From: Paenibacillus hamazuiensis
GTDB taxonomy: Bacteria > Bacillota > Bacilli > Paenibacillales > NBRC-103111
Direction of reading: 5' to 3'
Length of the DNA stretch: 64,000 nucleotides
Assembly (NCBI RefSeq): GCF_023276405.1
Contig: NZ_JALRMO010000001.1
Span: 7,417,501-7,481,500, forward strand
Shown: positions 1 through 12,302 of the stretch, one piece after another
Layout: each line of letters opens with the position of its first letter
Position numbering within the stretch: position 1 is the stretch's first letter
Position numbers and translations under genes: made by a program
Notes under the pieces: model-generated
What the model saw: the letters and a program-made list of their open reading frames with translations, nothing else
Told to the model about the DNA's origin: nothing
The model's database searches: none

Positions 1-2425
<2,425 letters not shown>

Positions 2426-2585
2426 ATATTACCCAAGAAAGTGAAGCGAAGCGTTGTAGCTTATGCCGATTACTTTCTCGGGGCCCAAAAGGATAAATTC
2501 TAAAGCGTAACTTGAAGTGATTCGCATCTAGTTTTCAGGGAGCAAGATGCTCCCGAAGCGAGTTTTGTTTAAGACAAAACTCATG

Positions 2586-2702
2586 TTTGGTGACGATGGC
2601 GGAGGGGAACCACGCGTACCCATCCCGAACACGACCGTTAAGCCCTCCAGCGCCGATGGTACTTAGACCGCAGGGTCTTGGGAGAGTAGGACGTCGCCAA
2701 GC
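2586..2702 (+). rRNA. 5S ribosomal RNA
   Basis: 117-nt 5S rRNA starting TTGGTGACGATGGCGGAGGG and ending GGACGTCGCCAAGC, with the conserved CCATCCCGAACACG loop. Its ends pair as expected (TTGGTGACG with CGTCGCCAAG). It follows the 23S gene by about 160 nt and closes the rRNA operon. No tRNA gene was seen between 23S and 5S or after the 5S. Confidence 0.96.
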
Positions 2703-2727
2703 AAATATGAGACCTGTTGCAGGTCGA

Positions 2728-2777
2728 GAAAAGAGTCTTTTTGGTAATCCAACCAAAAAGACTCTTTTTCTTTTTTT
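2728..2777 (+). terminator. rrn operon terminator
   Basis: Long inverted repeat (GAAAAGAGTCTTTTTGGT ... ACCAAAAAGACTCTTTTTC) with a short loop, followed by a T run. It is the intrinsic terminator of the rRNA operon. Confidence 0.93.
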
Positions 2778-2835
2778 CATAAGTAAACTCAAGGTGCCTA
2801 ACAATAACGAGGAAAACAAAGCTTAAGGAGTGGGA

Positions 2836-3036
2836 ATGATGGATGAGGTCGTCAATAAAGAGCTTCGAGATTTAGGTACACATGCGGCGGGTGCGGTTGA
2901 TCTGCATGAAACGAGAAATACGGAACGGCCGGTGACGGTTCATCCGCCGGATGTGCCGAATCCAGGTCCTTACGACACGCGAACAGGTCGGTATGAGCTG
3001 CAAAAAAACGACTTTCCGATACAAAGCGAAGAATGA
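2836..3036 (+). CDS. small uncharacterised acidic protein (66 aa)
   Basis: A short gene between the rRNA terminator and its own terminator. AAGGAG at 2825-2830 precedes ATG codons at 2836 and 2839, which decides the start over the upstream in-frame GTG at 2830. The protein is hydrophilic, has no signal peptide or membrane segment, and is rich in D/E, P and R, with a proline-rich middle (HPPDVPNPGP) suggesting little fixed structure. I do not recognise a family. Its own RBS and terminator favour a real gene, but function is unknown. Confidence 0.65.
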   Translation: MMDEVVNKELRDLGTHAAGAVDLHETRNTERPVTVHPPDVPNPGPYDTRTGRYELQKNDFPIQSEE

Positions 3037-3046
3037 ACCGATTCGA

Positions 3047-3081
3047 AAATCAGATCCGACTCGAAACGGATCTGATTTTTT
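3047..3081 (+). terminator. terminator of the small gene
   Basis: AAAATCAGATCCG pairs with CGGATCTGATTTTTT across an 8-nt loop and ends in a T run. It separates the small gene from the purine control region. Confidence 0.9.
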
Positions 3082-3086
3082 GTACA

Positions 3087-3130
3087 AAAAACGAACTTTT
3101 ATATGCATCAATTCTAAAACGTTCGGTTTT
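3087..3130. promoter_or_regulatory. pair of inverted PurBoxes (PurR operator)
   Basis: Two copies of the Bacillus PurBox (AWWWCCGAACWWT) in opposite orientation. One lies at 3087-3099 on the + strand (AAAAACGAACTTT, one mismatch in the core). The other lies at 3118-3130 on the - strand (AAAACCGAACGTT). They sit just upstream of the -35 element, at about -84/-72 and -53/-41 from the predicted transcription start, like the B. subtilis pur operon. Known from the family: PurR binds such pairs when PRPP is low. Inference: the same control applies here. Confidence 0.8.
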
Positions 3131-3135
3131 CTCAG

Positions 3136-3164
3136 TTGACATGAAACGTAAAGGACTGTTAAAC
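3136..3164 (+). promoter_or_regulatory. sigma-A promoter of the pur operon
   Basis: TTGACA at 3136-3141, a 17-nt spacer, then TTAAAC at 3159-3164. Transcription would start near 3171, about 43 nt before the riboswitch aptamer. The -10 is imperfect, as is common for regulated promoters. Confidence 0.75.
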
Positions 3165-3213
3165 TAGTCATGCAAGCCATATTTTTGGCTAAAATAATCA
3201 TGTATATTTTTCT

Positions 3214-3280
3214 CGTATAATGTCGGGAATATGGCCCGAAAGTTTCTACCCAAAGACCTTAAATTTTTGGACTACGAGGT
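3214..3280 (+). promoter_or_regulatory. guanine (purine-class) riboswitch aptamer
   Basis: All conserved purine-aptamer blocks are present: TATAATGTCGGGAATATGGC, AGTTTCTACC, ACCTTAAATTT and GACTACG. P1 pairs CTCGTA (3214-3219) with TACGAG (3275-3280). The specificity base in the GACTA segment is C (3274), which marks guanine/hypoxanthine binding; adenine riboswitches carry U. It lies between the pur promoter and purE and is followed by an intrinsic terminator, so it should turn the operon off when guanine is plentiful. Confidence 0.95.
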
Positions 3281-3358
3281 TGAATGTGTGCGGCTCATGG
3301 AAAAAGCTGCTTTTTGTGTTGCGCGACAGTAAGGCGCAGAACCATTCGATTCTTGGTC

Positions 3359-3405
3359 GTCCGCGGATAGGCAAAACAGGCTATCTGCTGGACGTTTTCT
3401 TTTTC
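3359..3405 (+). terminator. riboswitch-controlled terminator
   Basis: GTCCGCGGATAG (3359-3370) pairs with CTATCTGCTGGAC (3381-3393), about 12 bp with one bulged base, followed by a T-rich tract (GTTTTCTTTTTC). GTCC of its 5' arm can also pair with GGAC at the 3' edge of the aptamer (3271-3274), which offers a simple link between ligand binding and termination. The exact antiterminator was not resolved by eye. Confidence 0.85.
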
Positions 3406-3448
3406 TCAAGATATATTTCACATACCTTTATAGAAATGAGGTCGAAAC

Positions 3449-3934
3449 ATGTCGGCACGTGTCGGTGTCATCATGGGGAGCCAATCGGATTGGGAAACGA
3501 TGAAGCATGCTTGCGGCATCTTGGAGGAATTGGAGATTCCGTACGAAAAGAAAGTTGTTTCCGCACATCGTACACCGGATTTAATGTTCGAATACGCGGA
3601 GACGGCGGCGCAGAAAGGGCTGCAGGTCATTATTGCCGGCGCGGGCGGAGCCGCCCATTTGCCGGGGATGGTTGCAGCGAAGACGGAGCTTCCGGTCATT
3701 GGTGTTCCGGTGAAAACTTCAACGTTAAACGGTCTGGATTCGCTTCTGTCGATAGTGCAAATGCCGGGGGGCATTCCGGTAGCAACTGTGGCAATCGGGC
3801 AAGCGGGCGCCACGAATGCGGGGCTGCTCGCCGCGCAAATTTTAGGGGCCTTCGAACCGCAGATACAGGAAAGAGTCAAGAAACGCCGTGAGCGTATTCG
3901 CGAGCAAGTTATTGAAAGCAGCAGTTTGGAGTGA
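3449..3934 (+). CDS. purE: N5-carboxyaminoimidazole ribonucleotide mutase PurE
   Basis: Cytosolic class I PurE; it converts N5-CAIR (made by PurK) to CAIR in de novo purine synthesis. At 161 aa it has the usual family length. The phosphate-binding GSQSDW motif is at residues 10-15 and the catalytic SAHRTP motif (His40) at 38-43; the later PGGIPVATV segment is also typical. ATG 3449 follows a modest GAGGT. This is the first gene of the operon, and its stop overlaps the RBS region of purK, its partner enzyme. A larger overlapping frame that begins inside the riboswitch is not real. Confidence 0.97.
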   Translation: MSARVGVIMGSQSDWETMKHACGILEELEIPYEKKVVSAHRTPDLMFEYAETAAQKGLQVIIAGAGGAAHLPGMVAAKTELPVIGVPVKTSTLNGLDSLLSIVQMPGGIPVATVAIGQAGATNAGLLAAQILGAFEPQIQERVKKRRERIREQVIESSSLE

Positions 3935-3936
3935 AA

Positions 3937-5112
3937 ATGATGACTTCGGACAAAGCGAAAAAGATTTTGCCCGGAAGCACGATCGGAGTGCTCGGGGGAG
4001 GACAATTGGGAAGAATGTTAGCGTTAGCCGGTCGCCACATGGGTTACCGGTTTGTGACGTTGGACCCGACGCCGGATGCGCCTTGCGGTCAGGTGGCGGA
4101 CCGGCAAATCACCGCGGCTTATCATGATGTGACGGCGGCGGCGATTTTGGCGGAGCAGTGCGATGTGATTACGTATGAATTTGAAAATGTGGACGCGGCC
4201 GTGACGGAAATGCTGATGAACGAGTCGTATGTACCGCAGGGCAGCGAGCTGCTTTATACGACGCAGCACCGAATTCGCGAAAAGCAGGCGATCGAGGCGG
4301 CCGGCGTACAGGTGGCGCCTTACGAAGAAATTCACAGTCTGGCGGGACTTAAGGAAGCGGTGGGCCGCTTCGGCATGCCCTGCGTGCTGAAGACGGCTAC
4401 CGGCGGCTATGACGGCAAAGGGCAGTGGGTTATCCGCTCGGAGGAAGAAATCGAGGATGCCTACGAAACGCTGCTGAAAGCGAAGACGGATCTCGTCCTG
4501 GAGAAGTTTATCCGCTTTGAGAAAGAAATATCCGTCATAGCGGCGCGCAGTCCGCGGGGAGAAGTGAGGGCGTTTCCGGCGGCGGAAAACGTGCACGTTG
4601 ATAATATTCTTCATCTGTCCATCGTCCCGGCTCGGGTCGATGCGCACATACTGCAAAAAGCCGAACAATTGGCGGTTCGCATCGCGGAATCGATGGAAGT
4701 GATCGGGCTGATCGCGGTGGAGATGTTTTTGACGCCGGACGGCGAGCTGTACGTCAACGAACTGGCGCCGCGGCCGCACAATTCCGGCCATTACACGATG
4801 GAAGCATGCAAAACGTCGCAGTTCGAGCAGCATATCCGCGCCATTTGCAACCTGCCTCTCGGATCGACGGAGCTGATGAGTCCGGTTGTGATGGTTAACG
4901 TTCTCGGAGAGCATGTACAGCCGGTATTGGACTTTTTGGAGGCGCAGGAGAAAGATCCGGAAGAAGCGACCGTGAAGGTGCATCTGTACGGCAAGCATGA
5001 GGCGAAGCCGAAAAGGAAGATGGGTCACCTCAATGTGCTTGCGGATACGACGGAGAAAGCGCTGAGCTGGATAGAACAGACCCGGATTTGGGAAAGTAAG
5101 GATAGCGAATAG
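3937..5112 (+). CDS. purK: 5-(carboxyamino)imidazole ribonucleotide synthase PurK
   Basis: ATP-grasp enzyme that carboxylates AIR to N5-CAIR with ATP and bicarbonate; PurE uses the product. About 391 aa, usual length. The N-terminal nucleotide-binding motif LGGGQLGRML is followed by the ATP-grasp core (GYDGKGQW, VLEKFI) and the conserved NELAPRPHNSGHYT motif. An in-frame GTG at 3931 lies inside the TTGGAG ribosome binding site, so ATG 3937 (or 3940) is the likely start. It overlaps or abuts the purE stop, which suggests translational coupling. Confidence 0.96.
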   Translation: MMTSDKAKKILPGSTIGVLGGGQLGRMLALAGRHMGYRFVTLDPTPDAPCGQVADRQITAAYHDVTAAAILAEQCDVITYEFENVDAAVTEMLMNESYVPQGSELLYTTQHRIREKQAIEAAGVQVAPYEEIHSLAGLKEAVGRFGMPCVLKTATGGYDGKGQWVIRSEEEIEDAYETLLKAKTDLVLEKFIRFEKEISVIAARSPRGEVRAFPAAENVHVDNILHLSIVPARVDAHILQKAEQLAVRIAESMEVIGLIAVEMFLTPDGELYVNELAPRPHNSGHYTMEACKTSQFEQHIRAICNLPLGSTELMSPVVMVNVLGEHVQPVLDFLEAQEKDPEEATVKVHLYGKHEAKPKRKMGHLNVLADTTEKALSWIEQTRIWESKDSE

Positions 5113-5130
5113 ATCGGAGGAAACGAGATT

Positions 5131-6426
5131 ATGTTAGAGCGTTACAGCAGGCCGGAAATGGTCCGTATTTGGACCGAGGAGAACAAGTTTAAAGCATGGC
5201 TGGAAGTGGAGATTTTGTCCTGCGAGGCATGGTCCGAGCTGGGTGTGATACCTAAGGAAGACGTTCAGGAGCTGCGGGAAAAAGCAAGCTTCAACATCGA
5301 CCGCATCTATGAGATCGAGCAGGAGACCCGTCACGACGTCATCGCGTTTACCCGTGCGGTATCCGAGACTCTTGGACCGGAGCGCAAATGGGTGCATTAC
5401 GGGCTGACGTCGACGGACGTGGTGGATACGGCGCTTGGTTATTTGTTAAAGCAGGCGAACGAGATACTTGAGAAAGACATTCTCAATTTCATCGACATTC
5501 TCAAGCAGCAGGCGATTAAATATAAAGACGTGCCGATGATGGGACGGACGCACGGCGTTCATGCGGAGCCGACCACTTTTGGCCTGAAAATGGCGCTTTG
5601 GTACGAGGAAATGAAGCGTAATCTGGAGCGGTTCCGCTTTGCTGCGGACGGTGTGCAGTATGGGAAAATCTCCGGAGCGGTTGGCACGTACGCGAACATC
5701 GATCCGTTTGTGGAAACGTACGTCTGCGAGAAGCTCGGTACGAAGCCGGCGCCGATCTCGACGCAAACGCTGCAGCGTGACCGCCACGCGGAGTACATGG
5801 CGACGCTGGCGCTGATCGCAACGTCGCTTGACAAGTTCGCGACGGAAATCCGCGCTTTGCAGAAGAGCGAGTTCCGCGAGGTGGAGGAGCCTTTTGCCAA
5901 AGGTCAAAAAGGTTCGTCCGCGATGCCGCACAAGCGCAACCCGATCGGCTGCGAAAACATTTCCGGCTTGTCCCGCGTCATCCGCGGTCATATGATCACC
6001 GCCTATGAAAATGTAGCACTCTGGCATGAACGCGACATCTCGCACTCCTCGGCGGAGCGCGTCATTTTGCCGGATGCGACGATTTTGCTCAACTATATGC
6101 TGAACCGTTTCGGCAATATCGTGAAAAACTTGACCGTGTTCCCGGAAAACATGAAGCGCAACATGCAAAGCACGTACGGCGTACCTTTCTCCGGCCGCGT
6201 GATGACGAAGCTGATCGACAAAGGCTTCAGCCGCGAGCAGGCGTACGATACGGTGCAGCCGAGAGCGATGCAGGCGTGGGAAGAGCAGCGTTCGTTCCGC
6301 GACATTATCGAAAATACGCCGGCGATTCGCGAGCATTTGAGCCTGGAAGAGATTGAAGATTGCTTTAATCCGAGCTGGCATTTGAAGCATGTCGATACGA
6401 TCTTCGAGCGGCTTGGTCTGAAATAG
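5131..6426 (+). CDS. purB: adenylosuccinate lyase PurB
   Basis: Homotetrameric fumarase/aspartase-superfamily enzyme. It cleaves SAICAR to AICAR plus fumarate, and adenylosuccinate to AMP plus fumarate, so it serves both the IMP and AMP branches. 431 aa. The catalytic His lies in [10 protein letters not shown] (His141) and the mobile signature loop [11 protein letters not shown] has the acid/base serine near residues 262-263. ATG 5131 follows GGAGG. It sits 18 nt after purK and 15 nt before purC, inside the operon. Confidence 0.97.
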   Translation: MLERYSRPEMVRIWTEENKFKAWLEVEILSCEAWSELGVIPKEDVQELREKASFNIDRIYEIEQETRHDVIAFTRAVSETLGPERKWVHYGLTSTDVVDTALGYLLKQANEILEKDILNFIDILKQQAIKYKDVPMMGRTHGVHAEPTTFGLKMALWYEEMKRNLERFRFAADGVQYGKISGAVGTYANIDPFVETYVCEKLGTKPAPISTQTLQRDRHAEYMATLALIATSLDKFATEIRALQKSEFREVEEPFAKGQKGSSAMPHKRNPIGCENISGLSRVIRGHMITAYENVALWHERDISHSSAERVILPDATILLNYMLNRFGNIVKNLTVFPENMKRNMQSTYGVPFSGRVMTKLIDKGFSREQAYDTVQPRAMQAWEEQRSFRDIIENTPAIREHLSLEEIEDCFNPSWHLKHVDTIFERLGLK

Positions 6427-6441
6427 GAGGAGCGGAAAACG

Positions 6442-7332
6442 ATGAATTCCACTGTAGCGATTTCGAGCGCGGAGCCGTATGTGAAGGCGCCCCTGCTGTA
6501 CAAAGGCAAGGTGCGGGAGCTGTACGATTTGGGCGAACATTACTTGATCGCGGTGACGGACCGGATTTCCGCATTCGACTACGTGCTGAAGCCGGCGGTG
6601 CCGGACAAGGGCAACGTGCTGAACAGCCTGAGCCGGTTTTGGTTTGAGCAGACCGCGAAGCTGATGCCGAATCATTTGGTTCATGCCGATGTGGACCGGC
6701 TCGTGCCGGACGTGATCACGGACCGGGAAGTGATGAAGGACCGGTTCATGGTCACCCGCAAGGCGGAGCGCATCGATATCGAATGCGTTGTGCGCGGCTA
6801 TATCACCGGCGGGGGTTGGAGACAATACCAGAGCACAGGCGAAATTAACGGACGCAAGCTGCCGGCGGGGATGAGGAAGAACGAGCGATTCGAGAAGCCG
6901 ATATTCACTCCCGCAGCGAAAAACGATGTCGGCCACGACGAGGATATCTCGATCGAGCGGATGAAGGAGCTCGTTGGTGCAGATTTGACGGATCAATTGG
7001 AAGCGAAAAGCATCATGCTGTACGAATTTGCGCATCAATATTGCGCGGAGCGCGGCATTATTTTGGCGGATACGAAGTTTGAATTCGGACTTATAGATGG
7101 CGAGATTATTTTAATCGATGAAATTTTTACGCCGGATTCGTCGCGGTTTTGGGCGAAAGAGAACTACGCGCTGGACATCGAGATCGACAGCATGGACAAG
7201 GAGCCCGTTCGCACGTACCTGTCGGGGTCCGGGTGGGACAAAAACAGCGAGCCGGAGCCGCTGCCGGAGCTCGTCGTGGAGGAAACGTCGCGGCGCTACA
7301 GAGATATTTTCAACCGCTTGGTGAAGGGATAA
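6442..7332 (+). CDS. purC: phosphoribosylaminoimidazole-succinocarboxamide synthase PurC (long form)
   Basis: SAICAR synthetase; it joins aspartate to CAIR using ATP. At 296 aa it belongs to the longer, ADE1-like subgroup rather than the ~240-aa form of B. subtilis. Motifs visible: YKGKVRELYD (ATP P-loop-like), DRISAFD, the family signature VVRGYITGGGW near residues 115-125, ILADTKFEFG and LIDEIFTPDSSRFW. ATG 6442 follows AGGAGG. It lies between purB and purS in the operon. Confidence 0.96.
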   Translation: MNSTVAISSAEPYVKAPLLYKGKVRELYDLGEHYLIAVTDRISAFDYVLKPAVPDKGNVLNSLSRFWFEQTAKLMPNHLVHADVDRLVPDVITDREVMKDRFMVTRKAERIDIECVVRGYITGGGWRQYQSTGEINGRKLPAGMRKNERFEKPIFTPAAKNDVGHDEDISIERMKELVGADLTDQLEAKSIMLYEFAHQYCAERGIILADTKFEFGLIDGEIILIDEIFTPDSSRFWAKENYALDIEIDSMDKEPVRTYLSGSGWDKNSEPEPLPELVVEETSRRYRDIFNRLVKG

Positions 7333-7358
7333 TACACATATTCGGGAGGTTCCATTCC

Positions 7359-7601
7359 ATGTTAAAAGCAACGGTTTACGTAACGATCAAGCAAAGCGTG
7401 CTCGACCCGCAAGGAAATGCGGTGCAAGGCGGACTTCATTCGATGGGCTTTTCTGAAGTCGGCAAGGTACGCGTCGGCAAATACATCGAAATTGAGCTGA
7501 ACACGTCCGATCGGGCGGAAGCGGAACAGCGCGTGAAAGCGATGTGCGAGAAGCTTTTGGCGAACACGGTTATCGAGGATTATCGTTACGAGCTGGCATA
7601 A
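7359..7601 (+). CDS. purS: FGAM synthase small subunit PurS
   Basis: 80-aa subunit that bridges PurL and PurQ in the three-part FGAM synthase of Gram-positive bacteria. The opening MLKATVYVTIKQSVLDPQG and the GKYIEIEL segment are typical. ATG 7359 follows GGGAGG at about 9 nt; longer readings of the frame run back into purC in the wrong frame and are discarded. purQ follows after a 96-nt gap that holds a small hairpin (CCCC GAAAA GGGG at 7623-7635) of unknown effect. Confidence 0.96.
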   Translation: MLKATVYVTIKQSVLDPQGNAVQGGLHSMGFSEVGKVRVGKYIEIELNTSDRAEAEQRVKAMCEKLLANTVIEDYRYELA

Positions 7602-7697
7602 ATGACCTTATGATTAGGGGCACCCCGAAAAGGGGCAGGACTAGGCTTGAAGCTGTGTTTCACTTTTTGGGGACTAACGTTTAGGAGGAAAATGAAA

Positions 7698-8393
7698 ATG
7701 AACTTCGCGGTTCTCGTGTTCCCGGGCTCCAACTGCGATATCGACTGTTATAAAGCGGTGGAGGATACGATCGGACAGCCGGTAAGTTATGTATGGCATA
7801 CGGAAACGGACTTATCCCAATATGATTGCATCATTGTGCCGGGCGGTTTTTCGTACGGCGATTATTTGCGGTGCGGGGCGATCGCGCAGTTTGCTCCCGT
7901 CATGAAGGCTTTGAAGGAAGCGGCGGAGCAGGGAAAATACGTGATCGGCATTTGCAACGGGTTTCAGATTTTGCTGGAATCGGGACTGCTTCCCGGCGCC
8001 ATGCTGCGCAACCAGTCGCTCAAATTCCGCTGCCACGCGGCGATGCTGCAGGTGGAAAACACGAACACGCCGTTTACTTCGCAGTACAAGCAAGGCGAGC
8101 TGATCAACATTCCGATCGCTCACGGCGAAGGCAATTATTATTGCGACGAAACGACGCTGCAGGAATTAAAAGCAAACAACCAAATCGTATTCCGCTATCA
8201 AGCGGGCAACAACCCGAACGGTTCGGTCGATGATATTGCGGGCATTTGCAACAAAGCGGGCAACGTGCTGGGCATGATGCCGCATCCGGAGCGCGCGGTG
8301 CACGAGCTGCTCGGCTCGGCGGACGGCGCGAGGATGTTCACTTCGATTTTGAGCACATGGAGGGAGAAGCATGGCGCAGCAGTTAACGGCTAA
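7698..8393 (+). CDS. purQ: FGAM synthase glutaminase subunit PurQ
   Basis: Class I glutamine amidotransferase that feeds ammonia to PurL. 231 aa. The nucleophile Cys86 lies in GICNGFQ and the rest of the triad is His196 and Glu198 in [15 protein letters not shown] opens the protein. TAGGAGG at 7682-7688 sits 9 nt before ATG 7698, which selects this start over the ATG at 7692 and a longer upstream frame. The 3' end overlaps purL by 23 nt. Confidence 0.97.
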   Translation: MNFAVLVFPGSNCDIDCYKAVEDTIGQPVSYVWHTETDLSQYDCIIVPGGFSYGDYLRCGAIAQFAPVMKALKEAAEQGKYVIGICNGFQILLESGLLPGAMLRNQSLKFRCHAAMLQVENTNTPFTSQYKQGELINIPIAHGEGNYYCDETTLQELKANNQIVFRYQAGNNPNGSVDDIAGICNKAGNVLGMMPHPERAVHELLGSADGARMFTSILSTWREKHGAAVNG

Positions 8394-10617
8394 GGAACCG
8401 ACCGCGGAGCAGATTGCGGATCAGAAAATATACAAGCAAATGGGCGTAACGGACGAAGAATACGCGAAAATATGCGGATTTTTGGGGCGGAAGCCGAATT
8501 ACGTGGAAATCGGCGTATTCAGCGTTATGTGGAGCGAGCACTGCTCTTACAAAAATTCGAAGCCGGTGCTGCGCAAGTTCCCGACGACAGGACCGCGCGT
8601 GCTGATGGGTCCCGGCGAAGGCGCGGGTATTGTGGACATCGGCGACAACCAGGCCGTCGTGTTCAAAATCGAAAGCCACAATCACCCTTCGGCGATCGAG
8701 CCTTATCAAGGCGCGGCGACCGGGGTGGGCGGCATTATCCGCGACATTTTCTCGATGGGCGCGCGCCCGGTGGCGCTGTTGAACTCGCTGCGCTTCGGCC
8801 GGCTGGAAAACGAGCGCGTAAAATATTTGTTCGAGCACGTCGTATCGGGCATCGCCGGCTATGGCAACTGTATCGGCATCCCGACGGTGGGCGGCGAAGT
8901 GATGTTCGACGAGAGCTATGAGGGCAACCCGCTCGTCAACGCGATGTGCGTCGGCATCATCGAGCACGACAAAATTCAAAAGGGCGTCGCCAAAGGCGTC
9001 GGCAACCCGGTGTTCTATGTCGGACCGGCAACGGGCCGGGACGGCATTCACGGCGCGACGTTCGCGTCCGAGGAGCTGACGGAGGAATCCGAAGCGAAGC
9101 GTCCTGCGGTGCAGGTCGGCGACCCGTTCATGGAGAAGCTGGTGCTGGAAGCGTGCCTCGACTTGATCAACTCCGGCATCGTGCTCGGGATTCAGGATAT
9201 GGGCGCCGCGGGGCTGACGTGCTCCAGCGCGGAGATGGCGAGCAAGGCCGGCAACGGTATGGAACTCTACCTCGACGAGGTCCCGCAGCGCGAGGAGGGC
9301 ATGACGCCTTACGAGATGATGCTTTCCGAATCGCAGGAGCGCATGCTGTTCGTCGTCGAAGAGAAAGACGAAGCGCAGGCGAAGGCGATTTTCGAACGGT
9401 GGGGATTGCACTGCGCGAAGGTTGGCCGCGTGACGGACGATGGCAACCTGAAGCTGTATCATAAAGGCGAGCTCGTCGGCAATATGCCGGTAGCGGCACT
9501 AGTTGACGAGTGTCCGGTTTACAACAAGCCGTCGAAAGTACCGGCTTATTACGAAGCTTCGGCGAACATCGATTCGACGCGTTATCCGGAAGTGACCGAT
9601 TTGAACGGCGCGCTGCTGAAGGTGCTCTCTTCGCCGACGGTGGCAAGCAAGGAGTGGGTGTACAACCAGTACGATTACATGGTGCGCACCAGCACGGTCG
9701 TTCGTCCGGGTTCGGACGCGGCGGTCGTATCGATCCGCGGCTCGCGCAAGGCGCTGTCGATGTCGACGGACTGCAACGGACGTTTCGTTTACCTCGATCC
9801 GGAAGTAGGCGGCAAAATCGCGGTCGCCGAGGCGGCGCGCAACAACGTATGCTCCGGCGCGGAACCGCTGGCGATTACGGACAACCTGAACTTCGGCAGC
9901 CCGGAGAAGCCGGAAATTTTCTGGCAGTTGGAAAAAGCGGTCGACGGCATGGCCGAAGCTTGCCGCAAGCTGAACACGCCGGTTATCGGCGGCAACGTCA
10001 GCTTGTACAACGAAAATGCAAAAGGCGCGATCTACCCGACGCCTGTTGTAGGTATGGTAGGTCTCGTTCACGATACCGATCACATCACGACGCAAGGTTT
10101 TAAAAAGGAAGGCGACGTCATCGTCCTGCTCGGCGAAACGAAAGCGGAGCTTGGGGGCAGCGAGTTCCAATACGCGATTCACGGCGTGACGGAAGGGCGC
10201 CCGCCGCAAATCGATCTCGACGTCGAGAAGCGTTTGCTGGACGGCGTATTGTCCGCCATTCAGCAAGGGCTCGTCGCATCGGCGCATGACGTGTCCGACG
10301 GCGGCCTCGCGGTTGCGCTGGCGGAAAGCTGCATCAGCGGCGGCGTAGGCGCCAAGGTCGATTTTGCCTCGGAACTGCGGAGCGATATCGCGCTGTTCAG
10401 CGAGAGCCAATCCCGCATCGTGCTGAGCGCATCGGCCGAGAAAGCGGAGGCGCTTAAGAAACATCTGGAGCAGAGCGGCATTCCTTATCAAGTGCTCGGG
10501 CAAGTACAAGCGAACAAGCAATTGGACATTGCAGTAAACTCGAAACCGGTCATCCAAGCATCTGTGGAACAATTAGAAAAGGTTTGGAAGGATGCGATTC
10601 CATGTCTGATGAAATAA
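8371..10617 (+). CDS. purL: FGAM synthase large subunit PurL
   Basis: ATP-dependent amidation of FGAR to FGAM, together with PurS and PurQ. 748 aa, the small Bacillus-type PurL without a fused glutaminase. Motifs: [12 protein letters not shown] near residues 52-63, [23 protein letters not shown] (split here as [15 protein letters not shown] and GAATGVGG), [14 protein letters not shown] and [18 protein letters not shown] 8371 follows GGAGGG within the end of purQ. The last 16 nt overlap purF. Confidence 0.97.
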   Translation: MAQQLTAKEPTAEQIADQKIYKQMGVTDEEYAKICGFLGRKPNYVEIGVFSVMWSEHCSYKNSKPVLRKFPTTGPRVLMGPGEGAGIVDIGDNQAVVFKIESHNHPSAIEPYQGAATGVGGIIRDIFSMGARPVALLNSLRFGRLENERVKYLFEHVVSGIAGYGNCIGIPTVGGEVMFDESYEGNPLVNAMCVGIIEHDKIQKGVAKGVGNPVFYVGPATGRDGIHGATFASEELTEESEAKRPAVQVGDPFMEKLVLEACLDLINSGIVLGIQDMGAAGLTCSSAEMASKAGNGMELYLDEVPQREEGMTPYEMMLSESQERMLFVVEEKDEAQAKAIFERWGLHCAKVGRVTDDGNLKLYHKGELVGNMPVAALVDECPVYNKPSKVPAYYEASANIDSTRYPEVTDLNGALLKVLSSPTVASKEWVYNQYDYMVRTSTVVRPGSDAAVVSIRGSRKALSMSTDCNGRFVYLDPEVGGKIAVAEAARNNVCSGAEPLAITDNLNFGSPEKPEIFWQLEKAVDGMAEACRKLNTPVIGGNVSLYNENAKGAIYPTPVVGMVGLVHDTDHITTQGFKKEGDVIVLLGETKAELGGSEFQYAIHGVTEGRPPQIDLDVEKRLLDGVLSAIQQGLVASAHDVSDGGLAVALAESCISGGVGAKVDFASELRSDIALFSESQSRIVLSASAEKAEALKKHLEQSGIPYQVLGQVQANKQLDIAVNSKPVIQASVEQLEKVWKDAIPCLMK

Positions 10618-12203
10618 AGTCCGGACAGATGCCTCAGCTGATGCTGGGGAGCAAACTCGGCGGCGGCATTAACGGCGGCGCAGGCGCAGGTCGGCAGCTA
10701 AGACAGCTGCCCGATGCTTCCGGCTTGCTGGGCGGCTCCGGGCTGTGGTCAGGGCGTTTTTACAACGACGGCATTAACGGGCATGACGGACTTTTCGACA
10801 AGCTGAGCGAAGAATGCGGCGTGTTCGGTGTATTCGGGCATCACGATGCGGCGCAGCTCTCGTATTACGGTCTCCATGCTTTGCAGCATCGCGGTCAGGA
10901 GAGCGCCGGCATCTGCGTGGCGGACGGGCAAGGTTTTCACTACCACCGCGGCATGGGACTCGTCAAAGAGGTGTTCGACAACGACAACCTGAGCAAATTG
11001 GCAGGCTCCAGCTCGATCGCTCACGTGCGGTACTCGACGTCGGGCGAGAGCAAGCTTGCGAATGCGCAGCCGCTTATTTTCAAATACCGCGAGGGTGATC
11101 TGGCTATTGCGACGAACGGGAATCTGACGAATGCGCCGGAAATCAAGCGCAACCTGGAGAAGCAAGGGTCGATTTTCCAAACGACGAGCGATACCGAAGT
11201 CGTTGCGCATCTGATCGCCCGCTCGAAGCACGACGATATCGTGCTGGCGGTGAAGGATGCATTGCAGCAGGTGGAGGGCGCTTATGCGTTCCTGTTCCAG
11301 ACGAAGGATAAGCTGATTGCGGCGATGGACCCGCATGGCCTGCGTCCGTTTGCGATCGGCCGGCTGGGCAACGCGTATTTGTTCGCTTCCGAGACGTGCG
11401 CGTTCGATGCGGTCGGGGCGACGTTTTACCGCGATATGCAGCCGGGCGAGATGCTGATCCTCGATCAGCGCGGCGGCGTGACCGAGGACCGGTTCAGCCC
11501 GATCAAGCAGCGCGCGATTTGCGCAATGGAATATATTTATTTCGCTCGCCCGGACAGCGATGTGGACTCGATCAACATCCACTCGGCGCGGAAGCGGATG
11601 GGCCGGCAGCTCGCGATGGAATCGTTCGTCGATGCCGATGTGATCACCGGCGTGCCCGATTCCAGCATCTCTGCGGCGATCGGCTTTGCCGAGCAGACGG
11701 GCATTCCTTACGAGCTCGGACTTATCAAAAACCGCTACACCGGCCGGACGTTCATCCAGCCGAGCCAGGAGCTGCGCGAGCAGGGCGTGAAGATGAAGCT
11801 GTCCGCGGTGCGCAAGGTGGTCGAAGGCAAACGCGTCGTCATGATCGACGATTCGATCGTTCGCGGCACGACGAGCCTGCGCATCGTGAACCTGCTCCGC
11901 GAAGCGGGAGCGAAGGAAGTGCACGTGCGAATCAGCTCGCCGCCTTTTGCCAACCCGTGCTTCTACGGTATCGATACACCGGACCGCAAGGAGCTGATCG
12001 CCGCGCAGAAGTCGATCGAAGAGATCCGCCAGGCGATCAATGCGGATTCGCTGCATTTCCTGAGCAAGGACGGCCTGCTGCAGGCGATCGGCCGTCCGCA
12101 GGGGGAGCTGAATCGCGGGCACTGCACGGCCTGCTTCGATAACCGCTACCCGACGCCGGTGCCGGACGAGGCGGCGCTCGGCTGCGCGAGCGGCTGCGAC
12201 TGA
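10602..12203 (+). CDS. purF: amidophosphoribosyltransferase PurF with a long N-terminal extension
   Basis: Committing enzyme of purine synthesis: PRPP + glutamine to phosphoribosylamine. It is an Ntn hydrolase that cuts off its own propeptide before a catalytic Cys, here Cys72 in [13 protein letters not shown]. The propeptide is therefore 71 residues, glycine-rich, against 11 in B. subtilis. ATG 10602 has GGAAGGA 9 nt upstream; no closer well-placed start exists. The PRPP loop [14 protein letters not shown] is intact. C-terminal HCTACF fits the CxxC pair that binds an Fe-S cluster in the Bacillus enzyme. It overlaps purL by 16 nt. Confidence 0.96.
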   Translation: MSDEIKSGQMPQLMLGSKLGGGINGGAGAGRQLRQLPDASGLLGGSGLWSGRFYNDGINGHDGLFDKLSEECGVFGVFGHHDAAQLSYYGLHALQHRGQESAGICVADGQGFHYHRGMGLVKEVFDNDNLSKLAGSSSIAHVRYSTSGESKLANAQPLIFKYREGDLAIATNGNLTNAPEIKRNLEKQGSIFQTTSDTEVVAHLIARSKHDDIVLAVKDALQQVEGAYAFLFQTKDKLIAAMDPHGLRPFAIGRLGNAYLFASETCAFDAVGATFYRDMQPGEMLILDQRGGVTEDRFSPIKQRAICAMEYIYFARPDSDVDSINIHSARKRMGRQLAMESFVDADVITGVPDSSISAAIGFAEQTGIPYELGLIKNRYTGRTFIQPSQELREQGVKMKLSAVRKVVEGKRVVMIDDSIVRGTTSLRIVNLLREAGAKEVHVRISSPPFANPCFYGIDTPDRKELIAAQKSIEEIRQAINADSLHFLSKDGLLQAIGRPQGELNRGHCTACFDNRYPTPVPDEAALGCASGCD

Positions 12204-12302
12204 GGATGCGATTGAAGAGTCGATTGAGAGGCGATTGAAGGTGCGAACAGGCGGAACCCCGGTGAGGGGAGCGTACCTCGGGAAGCTCACTTTGCGAAAA
12301 TA

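Noticed and set aside
3220-3891. 223-aa + strand frame starting in the riboswitch
   Set aside because: It begins inside the aptamer and runs over purE in another frame; no RBS and no family features.
5446-7038. 530-aa minus-strand frame opposite purB/purC
   Set aside because: Antisense shadow with Arg/His/Leu-rich composition typical of reversed GC-rich genes; covers two certain genes.
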